Source: Providencia sp. (GTDB lineage: Bacteria > Pseudomonadota > Gammaproteobacteria > Enterobacterales > Enterobacteriaceae). Taken from it: a stretch of 64,000 bases of DNA. Below are positions 8,340-16,550 of the stretch, one piece after another. The notes under the pieces were generated by a model. The model saw only the letters and a list, made by a program, of their open reading frames with translations, was not told where the DNA came from and did not search any database. The translations under genes and the position numbers were made by a program. Location of the stretch: contig NZ_DOEH01000027.1 of NCBI RefSeq assembly GCF_003533305.1, positions 1 through 64,000 of the forward strand, given 5' to 3'. The stretch's first letter is position 1. Each line of letters begins with the position of its first letter.

Positions 8340-9371
8340 TTAATCAATAACGGCTTCAACAATGGAGACGTAGCAGCCTGTATTAATGATGCGATTCAAT
8401 TTCAATCCCGCACTCTTTAACAAAACTTTGAGCTCATCTTCACTGCGTGTTTGTCCGCCGTCAAAACTAGCTAATAGCAACAGATCGATTTCGTTACCGC
8501 CATGCCAAGTATTTCCTTTTGGTATAACGGGCTCCATGATGAGTAATTTGGAGTTTTCATGCATAGCGTTTCGGCAGCAGCGTAATATGGCTCTGGCTTG
8601 CTCTTCGGGCCAATCCATCGTGATGTATTTCAATAGATAAATATCTGCGGTAGGGCAAGACTCAAAGAAGCTACCGGGTTGTGTTTTCCAGCGCGAGTCA
8701 TCACCTAATTCTTTAAGACGGTTTCGGGTTAATATCTCGGGTTGATCAAATAAAATACCCTGTAAAGTTGGGTTATTACGAAGTACATTTAATAGCAATC
8801 CTCCCATACCACCTGCAATATCGACTACTGTTGCATTTTTTGGGAAATCGTAGGCTTGGACTAAAAAATAATTTTCTACCGCAGACATGGAGGACATGCC
8901 AGTATGAAAGTCATATCCATCTCTTTGATTTTCTTTTTTCGACCAATATTCATAGAACGACATGCCGTATAAATTTTTAAAAGAAGATTCGCTACGTAGA
9001 CTATCGACAAGATCCCCTAATGGGGACCAAAAGGTCTCATCGGTGAGCATTAATATTGCGGAGCGTAAAGATTGAGGTGCATCTGAACGAAGAAACTCAG
9101 CCTCTGGTGTTAATGCAAATTTGTTATCACTAGTTTCTTTAAAGATCCTTTTAGAGGCTAACATTCTCATGATACGAAATAATTTTTTACTATCCACATT
9201 CACTTCTTTTGCGAGGTAATCTACTGTTTTTTCTCCATCTTTAAGGTAATCGGCTATACCTAATACTGCTGCCGCGCGTAGCGAAGCTTGAAAAGTAAAC
9301 CCCATCGCTTGCTCTAATACATAGACTGCCGCTGCATCATTTTTAGATATATCAATACTATTATTTACCAT
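8340..9371 (-). CDS. SAM-dependent O-methyltransferase (acetylserotonin/hydroxyneurosporene type)
   Basis: The 343-aa protein has the architecture of plant-type family 2 O-methyltransferases. An N-terminal winged-helix dimerisation domain (LAKEVNVDSKKLFRIMRML) is followed by a Rossmann methyltransferase domain with VVDIAGGMGGLL as SAM motif I. The C-terminal part reads MEPVIP and ends in the usual acceptor-site helix. Such enzymes methylate phenolic or enolic hydroxyls in small-molecule pathways. With the SDR and decarboxylase on the same strand it may form a small aromatic-metabolite cluster, though the gap of about 170 bp to the SDR leaves operon structure open. Confidence 0.82.
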   Translation of the reverse strand: MVNNSIDISKNDAAAVYVLEQAMGFTFQASLRAAAVLGIADYLKDGEKTVDYLAKEVNVDSKKLFRIMRMLASKRIFKETSDNKFALTPEAEFLRSDAPQSLRSAILMLTDETFWSPLGDLVDSLRSESSFKNLYGMSFYEYWSKKENQRDGYDFHTGMSSMSAVENYFLVQAYDFPKNATVVDIAGGMGGLLLNVLRNNPTLQGILFDQPEILTRNRLKELGDDSRWKTQPGSFFESCPTADIYLLKYITMDWPEEQARAILRCCRNAMHENSKLLIMEPVIPKGNTWHGGNEIDLLLLASFDGGQTRSEDELKVLLKSAGLKLNRIINTGCYVSIVEAVID

Positions 9372-10458
9372 GATATTAGTTCCTCGTTGAATTATTTATG
9401 GAAAACACATTTAGTAGTAAAATAATTAGATTAATTTTTCGCTGTATTAATGGCCGTAATTTGGTTATCAATAATACGTAACTTATTGTTAAGTATATAT
9501 TGTGTAGATGTACTCACTTATAGTTATATATTTTAAATATAAAATTATTTATGTGTGAATATGGTTAAATTTGAGGGTTTAATATCTCCATGAAATTAAT
9601 GCATCAAAAATAATTGCAGTATTAATAAATGCTGATAAGTATAATATGATATAAAATTAAATAAGTATTATTATATTTCATATGAATTCAATTCTGGTGT
9701 TTTTTATTATAAAGTCAAGGTGGAGTTATCATGGAGTAAGTGTTTTTACTTGCTAACTATTTAAATAAAAAGGAAAAATGATATTAAATTATTTTTAATT
9801 ATTTTTTAGTTAATAATTTTAAAATAAATAAAATCAATCGTAAATAATTGATTTTAATGTAATGATTGGGTTGGCTGATCGAGGTGGTTTAGGGGGGGGT
9901 GTCTACAATGATATTGTTTCCATAGAAATAATATTATTTAGTTATAAGTTTACAATGAAATTAGATTTAAACTTACTGGAATATAAAATATTAACACTGA
10001 ATTTTTTGATCATTTTAAAATTAATTTATTGGGTGATGATAATCTTGGTTTATATTTACATGAATTATAATTTATTGAGGTTTTTATTAAGTGGGGTAAA
10101 TTTAAAGATTAGAAAATAGAATTTAGAATTTAGAATAGTAGTGTTGATGGTTTAATTTGTATGGAATTGATATTTAGGAATGCTTCAATAAGTACGTTAT
10201 TAGAGGAGGGAGCGTTGGCTAAATTAATTCTTATTGTGAGGTAATAGCTGTATAAGAATAGGCTGTTTTGTTATCAAAACGAATATGTAGAAGAATATTA
10301 GATTAAAAAACGATTTAATTTAGTATTCTTCTACAGCTTTCAAATTCAATGATATCAAAAATCTATATAGATAATGAGACCTCAGTATTATTTTTTTATT
10401 ATTGGTAATAGCTATACAATAAATATTTAGTACTGAGATATATTGAGAATAACTGTTA
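9372..10458. other. long AT-rich region without a convincing gene
   Basis: About 1.1 kb of very AT-rich DNA. It holds a run of eight G (9892-9899), a strong hairpin at 10287-10334, and a pair of CTCAGTA/TACTGAG arms around 10381-10437. The 85-codon frame from 9862 looks like chance AT-rich translation. The promoter of the methyltransferase should lie just left of 9500. Confidence 0.5.
10287..10334. other. long imperfect inverted repeat (hairpin)
   Basis: GTAGAAGAATATTAGATTAAA (10287-10307) pairs with the segment 10314-10334 over 21 bp, with only two positions needing G-U pairing and a 6-nt loop. It lies about 125 bp past the 3' end of the minus-strand vasL remnant, and no T-run follows on either strand. 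It could be the end of a lost transcript, a mobile-element end, or a cruciform. Confidence 0.5.
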
Positions 10459-11062
10459 CTAATTTTGGCGCATTAAGGCATAGCGATTAAGAAGTTGCTT
10501 AAAGTGATTGTCAATACGTTGATATTCAGACTCTGCAACGGTCCCTTGTGCTTTTTGTGTTTCTAAACGTCGTAATTCCTCTTCTAATGGTAAACCTTGA
10601 TTAAAATGTTGTCGTGCATTGAAAATGATTGTTTTTAATTCAGAGCCAGTAATGTAGCTGCGGGGTTTACCATCAAGGCTGTCTAATCGCACACTTAGTT
10701 TATTCAACTGCTCCATACCTTCTGACCATTGATTAAGCCGATTTTCAGCAAATGCATTAGTTTGTATATTTTGTTGCCATTTTTCAGTAAAAGTACTGAC
10801 GTCAGCATGATCGCCATATTGTTGCTCTAGATAATTGACCATATTGTTTGCCAATGTTGATTAAGTAAAGCATGCAGTAATGATAGTCCTTCATTTAGCC
10901 CATCAATTCCCGCTTGGTGTTGGCGGATCAATATAAACCAAGCGGTTGTTTGAAGATCTGCACCGTTTTGATTAAATATCGAAAGTCATAATCCATGTGC
11001 TCTAGCCCAATCAATATCTGGGCGAGCGGGGTGAAAACGTTTATTCAGTTCTTCTTTTTTTA
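10459..11062 (-). pseudogene. vasL: type VI secretion VasL (ImpA-N domain) gene, degraded
   Basis: Two pieces of a VasL-like protein are recognisable on the minus strand. The N-terminal ImpA-type piece (about 11062-10840) reads RFHPARPDIDWAR, then a TGA at 10986-10988, then FNQNGADLQTTAWF and GLNEGLSLLHALLNQHW, ending at a TAG. The C-terminal VasL piece lies in a different frame (to 10459): YLEQQYGDHADVSTF, then ITGSELKTIIF. The middle of the usual, much longer protein is missing at the frame junction near 10850. So the gene carries a nonsense codon, a frameshift and an internal deletion and cannot make VasL. A 131-aa frame with a TTG start at 10854 covers the C-terminal piece but is probably not functional. 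Confidence 0.8.
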
Positions 11063-11065
11063 AGT

Positions 11066-11206
11066 ATGAGTCGTTTTTGTGAAGAAAAAATAAGTTATTG
11101 TAAAATAAACGGCTCTGCGGCTGAGTTTGAATTAATTATGGGATTTTGTCAGCTATTACCATCGGGGCAAGCTTTTGTACGTGTGGCTGAAAATGGTATT
11201 AACTAA
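11066..11206 (+). CDS. possible small protein or remnant (46 aa)
   Basis: ATG 11066 opens a 46-codon frame to TAA 11204-11206, directly abutting the degraded vasL on the other strand. The translation (SYCKINGSAAEFELIMGFC, then QAFVRVAENGIN) looks protein-like but is unfamiliar, and no good ribosome site precedes it. It could be a leftover of another gene. Confidence 0.25.
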   Translation: MSRFCEEKISYCKINGSAAEFELIMGFCQLLPSGQAFVRVAENGIN

Positions 11207-11229
11207 ATATGGTGGCTATTAAAAATAAG

Positions 11230-11268
11230 CTCTCCCTAAGAGTCATTATCAAATTCTTTTAGGGAGAG
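11230..11268 (-). terminator. rho-independent terminator of the PI-PLC gene
   Basis: CTCTCCCTAA (11230-11239) and TTAGGGAGAG (11259-11268) form a 10-bp stem; on the minus strand it is followed by CTTATTTTTA. It lies about 70 bp after the minus-strand stop at 11339. Confidence 0.65.
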
Positions 11269-11338
11269 AGAAAATAGTACTATTTTCATTTTTTGATGTA
11301 TCAATTGGGTTGTGGTATTAAATATTTTTGGTGAAAAA

Positions 11339-12196
11339 TTAAGCTATATACACATTGTTAAACACATTAACTTTAATCGTATTAATCGCTAATTCATCAT
11401 CAATAAAATCATAAATAAGAACACCTTTTCCTGAACTTCTTTCCATTTTTTTGAGTTTATTGGCAATAATTGGATTGATAATTTCAGCATAAGCAATTGG
11501 ATCTGCTAAGTTACCATTTGTCGCACTAATATGATTGAGTATTAACTTATTATCGTAATTTAGTAATGGGTTTAGTAATGTTTTAATATCTTTAAGTTTT
11601 TCATCTATATCAGGGCCGTTCCAATTATCTTGCAGCACAATATTTTCATTTTCATGCCAATTATATGCCCAGTTTTGGTTATTTAGTGAGGAAACTTTTA
11701 AAGAGGTAGGAGCACATTCGATCACGATAATTTTACCTCTTACTTCGCCAATAGTTGGCCAATCATAGCTAGGCATATTTTTATCAGGATTTAATTTTGG
11801 GGTATAAATATCGTCGAGATAGCCAGTAATAAATGTTTGGATGGCGAGTTTATATTGTTCAAAATCATCTTTTTTTTCATTCGCATTTTGTAGGCGAACA
11901 ATAATAAATTCCGAGGGAAATTGAATTAAAAATTGACGTAATTGGTCAAAAATCGTCTTTGCTTCAATATCACTAATCCATTTTCGATGTGCTGCAACTA
12001 AGTTACGCGTTATTCGTAAATCAAAGAAACGAACGCCAATATTGAGTTGCTCATCAAGTGATAAATATTGTGTTTTGTAGTGAGGGTTGTCACACAACGC
12101 TGTCATTGCATCGTGACTACCAGGAATACTAAGCTCAGTGATTGAGGTGCTATTGCTAATATATTTTAGCCAACAAGATAATTTATTATTCACCAT
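11339..12196 (-). CDS. phosphatidylinositol-specific phospholipase C-like (PLC-X) domain protein
   Basis: The protein carries the bacterial PI-PLC X-domain pattern: IPGSHDAMT with the first catalytic His, IGVRFFDLRI with a conserved Arg/Asp, and LVAAHRKW with the second His. Further on, EFIIVRLQNANE, IIVIECAP and the NGPDID region fit the barrel. Bacterial members cleave phosphatidylinositol to diacylglycerol and cyclic inositol phosphate. The frame extends to a TTG at 12271 just after the MFS stop, but I prefer ATG 12196 (285 aa), which begins close to the usual start of the domain. No signal peptide is visible, so the site of action is unclear. It is the last gene of a likely MFS-PLC operon. 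Confidence 0.8.
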   Translation of the reverse strand: MVNNKLSCWLKYISNSTSITELSIPGSHDAMTALCDNPHYKTQYLSLDEQLNIGVRFFDLRITRNLVAAHRKWISDIEAKTIFDQLRQFLIQFPSEFIIVRLQNANEKKDDFEQYKLAIQTFITGYLDDIYTPKLNPDKNMPSYDWPTIGEVRGKIIVIECAPTSLKVSSLNNQNWAYNWHENENIVLQDNWNGPDIDEKLKDIKTLLNPLLNYDNKLILNHISATNGNLADPIAYAEIINPIIANKLKKMERSSGKGVLIYDFIDDELAINTIKVNVFNNVYIA

Positions 12197-12276
12197 AAGA
12201 TACGCTCTAAATCTAATTTTTATAATGAATTCCCCAAAAGTAATACTTTTAGGGAATTGATGATGTATCAAGTTGA

Positions 12277-13629
12277 TTATATTTCTTTTTTCATTTTAAT
12301 TAACTTCCAAGATAATAGTGCGGCAATCATAGTTAGTATTGATAATCCTATGAATACACTACCAATAATATCAGTTGGTGTTAATACTTCTCGAATAATT
12401 TTACCTTGTTCATTTAGTTGTGGGCTATAAATGATTTTACCTAGAATTAGCGGTGCTAAAAGCGCGGGAAGGTAGCCAATAGTGATAGCGAGTGACATTG
12501 CCGCAGAGGCATTTTTTTTGTCGATATTTGACTCGCCAATAGGTGCGTAATAAACACCGCGGATCATAAAGCAACATGCAGATGCACATAGCATGAGGAT
12601 CATAATGGTATTACGAACTGTTGGTGTGACGACATCTTCAGGAACTTGTCCTGGCAGGAAGTCAGAAACAGCAGTTGGGTTCATATAGAACAGAATACTT
12701 ATTGTTAATAATAAGATGGCGAGCAAAAAGGACATAAAACGCATGAAATGAGCAGTTGATTTAAATGCTAATGTCACGAGTAGTGTTGATAGCAATGGAA
12801 GCATGCGTAATGCGATAACTACAGAGGCGAACATGGCGGCAACGGTTGCTGAAGTACCGTAACCGGCTTGAAGGAATCGAGCAAAGTAGGTGCCAGCCGC
12901 CACGAATGTGCCATAGATACAAAAAACGTTTAAGCCAGTGATCCAGACAACGGGAAGTTTAATCACTTTAAAAATACCAGATACCGCTTCTTTTACAGAA
13001 GCCGCGCTTTCTGAGTCATCACCTACTTTGGCATCTTTAGAAACAGCAAGAAAAATTAAGATTGCTGTAGCCAATACAATAATGGAAGCTGTTACCATCA
13101 TCGTTCGGCTATCCGCTTCGTAATAAACCATCGCGGCCCATACTAAACTCAATAAAAATGCAAGTAAGCCTCGACCAAACTCAAACATACCAAATGCAAC
13201 ACCTTGGTGTTCTTTAGTTGTCGAAAGACTGACGGCTTTAAAGTTTGCAGGTTTAAATAATACTTCACTTAACAGTAACATGAAGAAGAAGCACAGCAAT
13301 AAGGTACCCATACTTAGACCTGGCGAGTTTAGTGCAATAAATAAAGAAATAAATCCGACGCCTAAGGTAGTAAAAAACATAATGTTACGTACTTTAAAAC
13401 GGTCTCCAATCCACCCTAATCCGACAGTACCAAGTAGAATCACTAGGCCTTGCATTGAATATAATTGTCCCGCTTGTGCATCGGAGATCCCCATTGCAAC
13501 AGGAAACCCGAGGGGAAGTGAATTTCTGAGATCCCAAAATGCATATAATAATTGCGCATTGGCAGTAATAAATAAGAGTTGAATTACAGTATGGGTTGAG
13601 AACCCAAATTTACGCATTAAATTAGTCAT
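12277..13629 (-). CDS. MFS transporter
   Basis: The 450-aa protein has about twelve hydrophobic segments and the MFS loop 2-3 signature WIGDRFKVRNIM, with a long cytoplasmic loop near the middle (SKDAKVGDDSESAASV). It resembles organophosphate and carboxylate permeases of the family, but no specific substrate can be assigned. It is transcribed toward the PI-PLC-like gene, which follows closely, and the inositol-monophosphatase-family gene lies upstream on the same strand. Uptake of an inositol-containing compound is a reasonable hypothesis. A 558-bp gap upstream probably holds its promoter. Confidence 0.82.
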   Translation of the reverse strand: MTNLMRKFGFSTHTVIQLLFITANAQLLYAFWDLRNSLPLGFPVAMGISDAQAGQLYSMQGLVILLGTVGLGWIGDRFKVRNIMFFTTLGVGFISLFIALNSPGLSMGTLLLCFFFMLLLSEVLFKPANFKAVSLSTTKEHQGVAFGMFEFGRGLLAFLLSLVWAAMVYYEADSRTMMVTASIIVLATAILIFLAVSKDAKVGDDSESAASVKEAVSGIFKVIKLPVVWITGLNVFCIYGTFVAAGTYFARFLQAGYGTSATVAAMFASVVIALRMLPLLSTLLVTLAFKSTAHFMRFMSFLLAILLLTISILFYMNPTAVSDFLPGQVPEDVVTPTVRNTIMILMLCASACCFMIRGVYYAPIGESNIDKKNASAAMSLAITIGYLPALLAPLILGKIIYSPQLNEQGKIIREVLTPTDIIGSVFIGLSILTMIAALLSWKLIKMKKEI

Positions 13630-14187
13630 ATTCTATCTTCCGTTATAATTATATAGATAATACGTGGTTATAAGTCAGAGCTTTTTGGTGATTAAAATTA
13701 AAGTATTTTAAAAATTATTTATGGTTAGGTTATTCAATTATGCTGTTAGTTTTTAAATGTCATAAGCTCATCTTGAAAGCAAAAAGAGTTACTATTAATT
13801 TATTTTAGAGGTCAAAATTTTTCACTCTCATCATGAACTATACATTCTAAAAATACACATTGTAAAAAATATATTCCGTGAGCGTTTTCACATATTGTTA
13901 ACATTGAAGGTTACAAGGAAAAATTACAACGTGAATTTTTAATAATTCATTATATATCATTGCATTATGATTTTTTTATCGATTTTATTGTTGGGTTTTC
14001 TATCGTAGTAATACTACTTACACGGGTTTTATTGATGGTGTATATCAATTAGATATAGAAAATAAATTCTTATTAATAAGAGTGAGCTCTAGCTCTCAAA
14101 ATTAGAAATGAGTGCTAAGAAAACTTAGTTTGTGATGCTTAAAAGAGGAGTTAATCTACCGCCTAATAGCGGTAGATTAGGTTGGGG
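13630..14187. other. AT-rich upstream region of the MFS-PLC genes
   Basis: No coding frame is convincing. The right end carries the terminator of the phosphatase gene (14152-14179). The rest probably contains the promoter for the MFS gene, but I cannot pick a single -10/-35 pair. Confidence 0.4.
14152..14179 (-). terminator. terminator hairpin of the phosphatase gene
   Basis: TAATCTACCGC (14152-14162) and GCGGTAGATTA (14169-14179) form an 11-bp perfect stem with a 6-nt loop; on the minus strand ACTCCTCTTTT follows. The phosphatase stop is at 14188. Confidence 0.65.
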
Positions 14188-14979
14188 TTATTTCATAAGA
14201 AAAGAGGCTAATGTATCGTAAATCTCGCTGCTTGAAGTAAGTACATAGTTTCCATTTAGCAGAAAATTAGGATCACTTTTAAAATTGTTGGTGACACCAC
14301 CTGCTTCTTGGATCAGTAGTAGCCCGGCAAGGCAATCCCACGAATTTAAATGTGGCTCGTAATAACCGATTAATTTTCCCGCAGCCACGTAGGCTAGCAT
14401 TAAGGCGGCAGAGCCATTGCGAACAAACATTCCACCCGCATGTAATAAATTATCTAAAAATGGGATAATTTTATCTGGAGAAAGTCGGGTTGAAATGCCA
14501 ACACCGAGCAATCCTTCATTGAGTGAATTCACTTGATTCACAAAAATTTTGTCTTCATTGAGATAAGCACCATGGCCTCGAAGGGCATGAAACAATTCAT
14601 CATGAATGGGATCGTAGATAACGGCAATTTGAGTATTTTGTTGCTCATCTATCAATGCGATAGATATGCACCAAGAAGGTAGCCCAAAAATAAATGCGCT
14701 TGTACCATCTATTGGGTCAATAACCCATGTTGATTTAGACTGACCTACGGTGAGTCCTGATTCTTCACCAAAAATTGTATCTTGAGGGTAATAGTGATTA
14801 ATTTGTTTACGAATAAACTCTTCTGTTGTTTTATCTGCAATAGTAACAAGGTCTTGTCCATCTCCTTTTTTCTTTTCGATGTTAAGCTTTTTTCTATTAT
14901 GATAGAAATCAACAGCTAACTTTCCTGCTTCTTTCGCAATAGCTTTACTTAAACGGTATCGTTCTGCCAATTGATCCAT
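14188..14979 (-). CDS. inositol monophosphatase family protein
   Basis: The 263-aa protein shows all metal-binding motifs of the IMPase/FIG superfamily: GEESG near residue 75, WVIDPIDGTSAF near 90-100, and WDCLAGLLLIQEAGG near the C-terminus. Family members are Mg-dependent phosphatases acting on inositol phosphates, histidinol phosphate, 3'-phosphoadenosine phosphate or fructose bisphosphate. It differs from the housekeeping SuhB expected elsewhere in the chromosome. Its position upstream of an MFS transporter and a PI-PLC-like gene supports an inositol-phosphate substrate, as inference. It is followed by its own terminator. Confidence 0.85.
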   Translation of the reverse strand: MDQLAERYRLSKAIAKEAGKLAVDFYHNRKKLNIEKKKGDGQDLVTIADKTTEEFIRKQINHYYPQDTIFGEESGLTVGQSKSTWVIDPIDGTSAFIFGLPSWCISIALIDEQQNTQIAVIYDPIHDELFHALRGHGAYLNEDKIFVNQVNSLNEGLLGVGISTRLSPDKIIPFLDNLLHAGGMFVRNGSAALMLAYVAAGKLIGYYEPHLNSWDCLAGLLLIQEAGGVTNNFKSDPNFLLNGNYVLTSSSEIYDTLASFLMK

Positions 14980-15207
14980 GTTTAAAACCTCAATTTATGA
15001 AATTAATATTTCAAAAAATACACTAATTGATTAGTTTATTCTGTGATCAGTTCTATGGCATAGTGTTTTAATGTTAATTTTTTATTACGTAATTGGGGTG
15101 CCGTTTTAAATTTTTTTGGAACGTTTGGTTTTATTTATCAATTATTCCACCGCATACAAACTGCTAAATTATTTATCCAAAAAATGAACAATTAAGCTAT
15201 TAAAATA

Positions 15208-15978
15208 TTAATCCTCTTTGAATTGACCTGGTGTCTTTCCAAAGCGTTGCCGAAATACTTCAATATAAGCGCTGACGTTACTATAACCGCTGAGTGATGC
15301 AACTTCACTGATTGGTAATCCTGCAAGTACCCACTGAAGAGATGCGACTACTTTGGCTTGTTGTCGCCACTGACTAAAACTAAGGCCTGTTTGTTGGCTA
15401 AACAAGCGACTAAGATTACGGACGCTAATTCCCCATTGGTTGGCTAATTGGCTTTGATCGAGTATACATGCGGGATTTCTCAGTAATTCATTGGCTACAT
15501 TGCGTGCTCGGCGATCTAAGGGAAGCGTTAATTGAAGTGGTAATTCAGCACATTGAGAAATTTCATAACCTAACAGTTTTAAAAGACTGTTTTGGTAATC
15601 TTTTGAAGATACATGATTATTTCGCAACACTCGCTCTAACATAGCTAAAATAAAGGAATTTCCGCCATAAATACCGGCTTGAGAAGGATATTGAATACAG
15701 TCGGATGGCTTAAGGTAAAGGCTATTACCTTTGACTTTCCGAGGAACCCATGCCCTGTGATCCAAGCCAGCAGGAAACCAACCTATCGATCCTGGTGTCA
15801 CTGTCCATTGTGCACATTCGGTTTCAATGACAAAAATGCCCTGACTGAGCCAATATAGTTGGCCTAGCTCATGTTTATGCCAAGGGGTTGAATGCTGACT
15901 TTCATACTCAAATGCTTTTGTTTGCATCATAATGGCTGATTGGCCGTATATATTGTCTTGATACGGATAATATACCAT
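15208..15978 (-). CDS. AraC family transcriptional regulator
   Basis: The 256-aa protein has an N-terminal cupin-like sensing domain (STPWHKHELGQLYWL, PGSIGWFPAGLDHRAW) and a C-terminal double helix-turn-helix of AraC type (QWGISVRNLSRLFSQQTG, then ISEVASLSGYSNVSAYIEVF). It lies immediately upstream of the phosphatase gene on the same strand and is divergent from the NTF2-like gene, with 44 bp between the starts. It is therefore a candidate local regulator of either or both. The effector is unknown. Confidence 0.85.
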   Translation of the reverse strand: MVYYPYQDNIYGQSAIMMQTKAFEYESQHSTPWHKHELGQLYWLSQGIFVIETECAQWTVTPGSIGWFPAGLDHRAWVPRKVKGNSLYLKPSDCIQYPSQAGIYGGNSFILAMLERVLRNNHVSSKDYQNSLLKLLGYEISQCAELPLQLTLPLDRRARNVANELLRNPACILDQSQLANQWGISVRNLSRLFSQQTGLSFSQWRQQAKVVASLQWVLAGLPISEVASLSGYSNVSAYIEVFRQRFGKTPGQFKED

Positions 15979-16022
15979 CTAGGCTTTCATTTATAATTTA
16001 TGTTTTAAGAACGGAGAAATAA

Positions 16023-16415
16023 ATGAAAAGTTTAAATCAGATAGTTATTGATGCATTAAACATTATTGTCAGTAGTCCTGAGCATGACGAAAATAAAATC
16101 TCTCAATATTTTTCGCCTGATTACCAACAAGTAGTTGATGGTAACTCATTGAACTATGATGATTTTTTAATGCATATGGCTGTACTTAAATCACAAACAA
16201 AGCGTATGAATGTGGAAATTAAGTCAATTGTTGCTGAAAATAATACTGTTTTTACGCATCACTATGTATCAGTTGAGAAATGTGGAAGCGAACAGAGTGA
16301 GTTTGAAGTATTTGCTTGTTTCACTTTATCATTAGGGCGAATTATTCGCTGTGAGGAATTAACTCGGATGATTAGTGGAGAGGTTGGAGATAGAGATTTT
16401 GGGAGTAGACGATAA
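16023..16415 (+). CDS. SnoaL/NTF2-like fold protein
   Basis: The 130-aa protein resembles small NTF2-like (SnoaL-type) proteins: an N-terminal helix, the segment YFSPDYQQVVDGNSLNYDDF and an alternating beta pattern ending in GRIIRCEELTRM. The fold binds small ligands or acts as an isomerase or hydrolase in diverse pathways, so no reaction can be named. The start at ATG 16023 is preceded by an excellent ACGGAGAAATAA. It is divergent from the AraC regulator and may be its target. A Rho-independent hairpin at 16515-16541 lies beyond. Confidence 0.65.
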   Translation: MKSLNQIVIDALNIIVSSPEHDENKISQYFSPDYQQVVDGNSLNYDDFLMHMAVLKSQTKRMNVEIKSIVAENNTVFTHHYVSVEKCGSEQSEFEVFACFTLSLGRIIRCEELTRMISGEVGDRDFGSRR

Positions 16416-16514
16416 TTTATTCCAATCTATGATTATTTAAAAGTTCCCTAATGCTTATCCGCTTATTCACTCAATTATTGGGCGATTTGTTCAACGTTGA
16501 GCTAGCTAAAACGA

Positions 16515-16541
16515 CGCCTCTTTAATTATCTTAAAGAGGCG
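16515..16541 (-). terminator. terminator of the first molybdo-oxidase operon
   Basis: An 11-bp perfect stem (CGCCTCTTTAA / TTAAAGAGGCG) with a 5-nt loop lies 10 bp after the minus-strand stop at 16551. The following minus-strand sequence has a short T run. Confidence 0.65.
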
Positions 16542-16550
16542 CTATATTTT

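Noticed and set aside
9862..10119. 85-codon plus-strand frame in AT-rich DNA
   Set aside because: The product is Ile/Leu/Lys/Asn-rich as expected from AT-rich chance translation, and no ribosome site precedes it.
12197..12271. N-terminal extension of the PI-PLC-like protein from TTG
   Set aside because: A rare TTG without a clear ribosome site; the domain starts soon after ATG 12196. It cannot be fully excluded.
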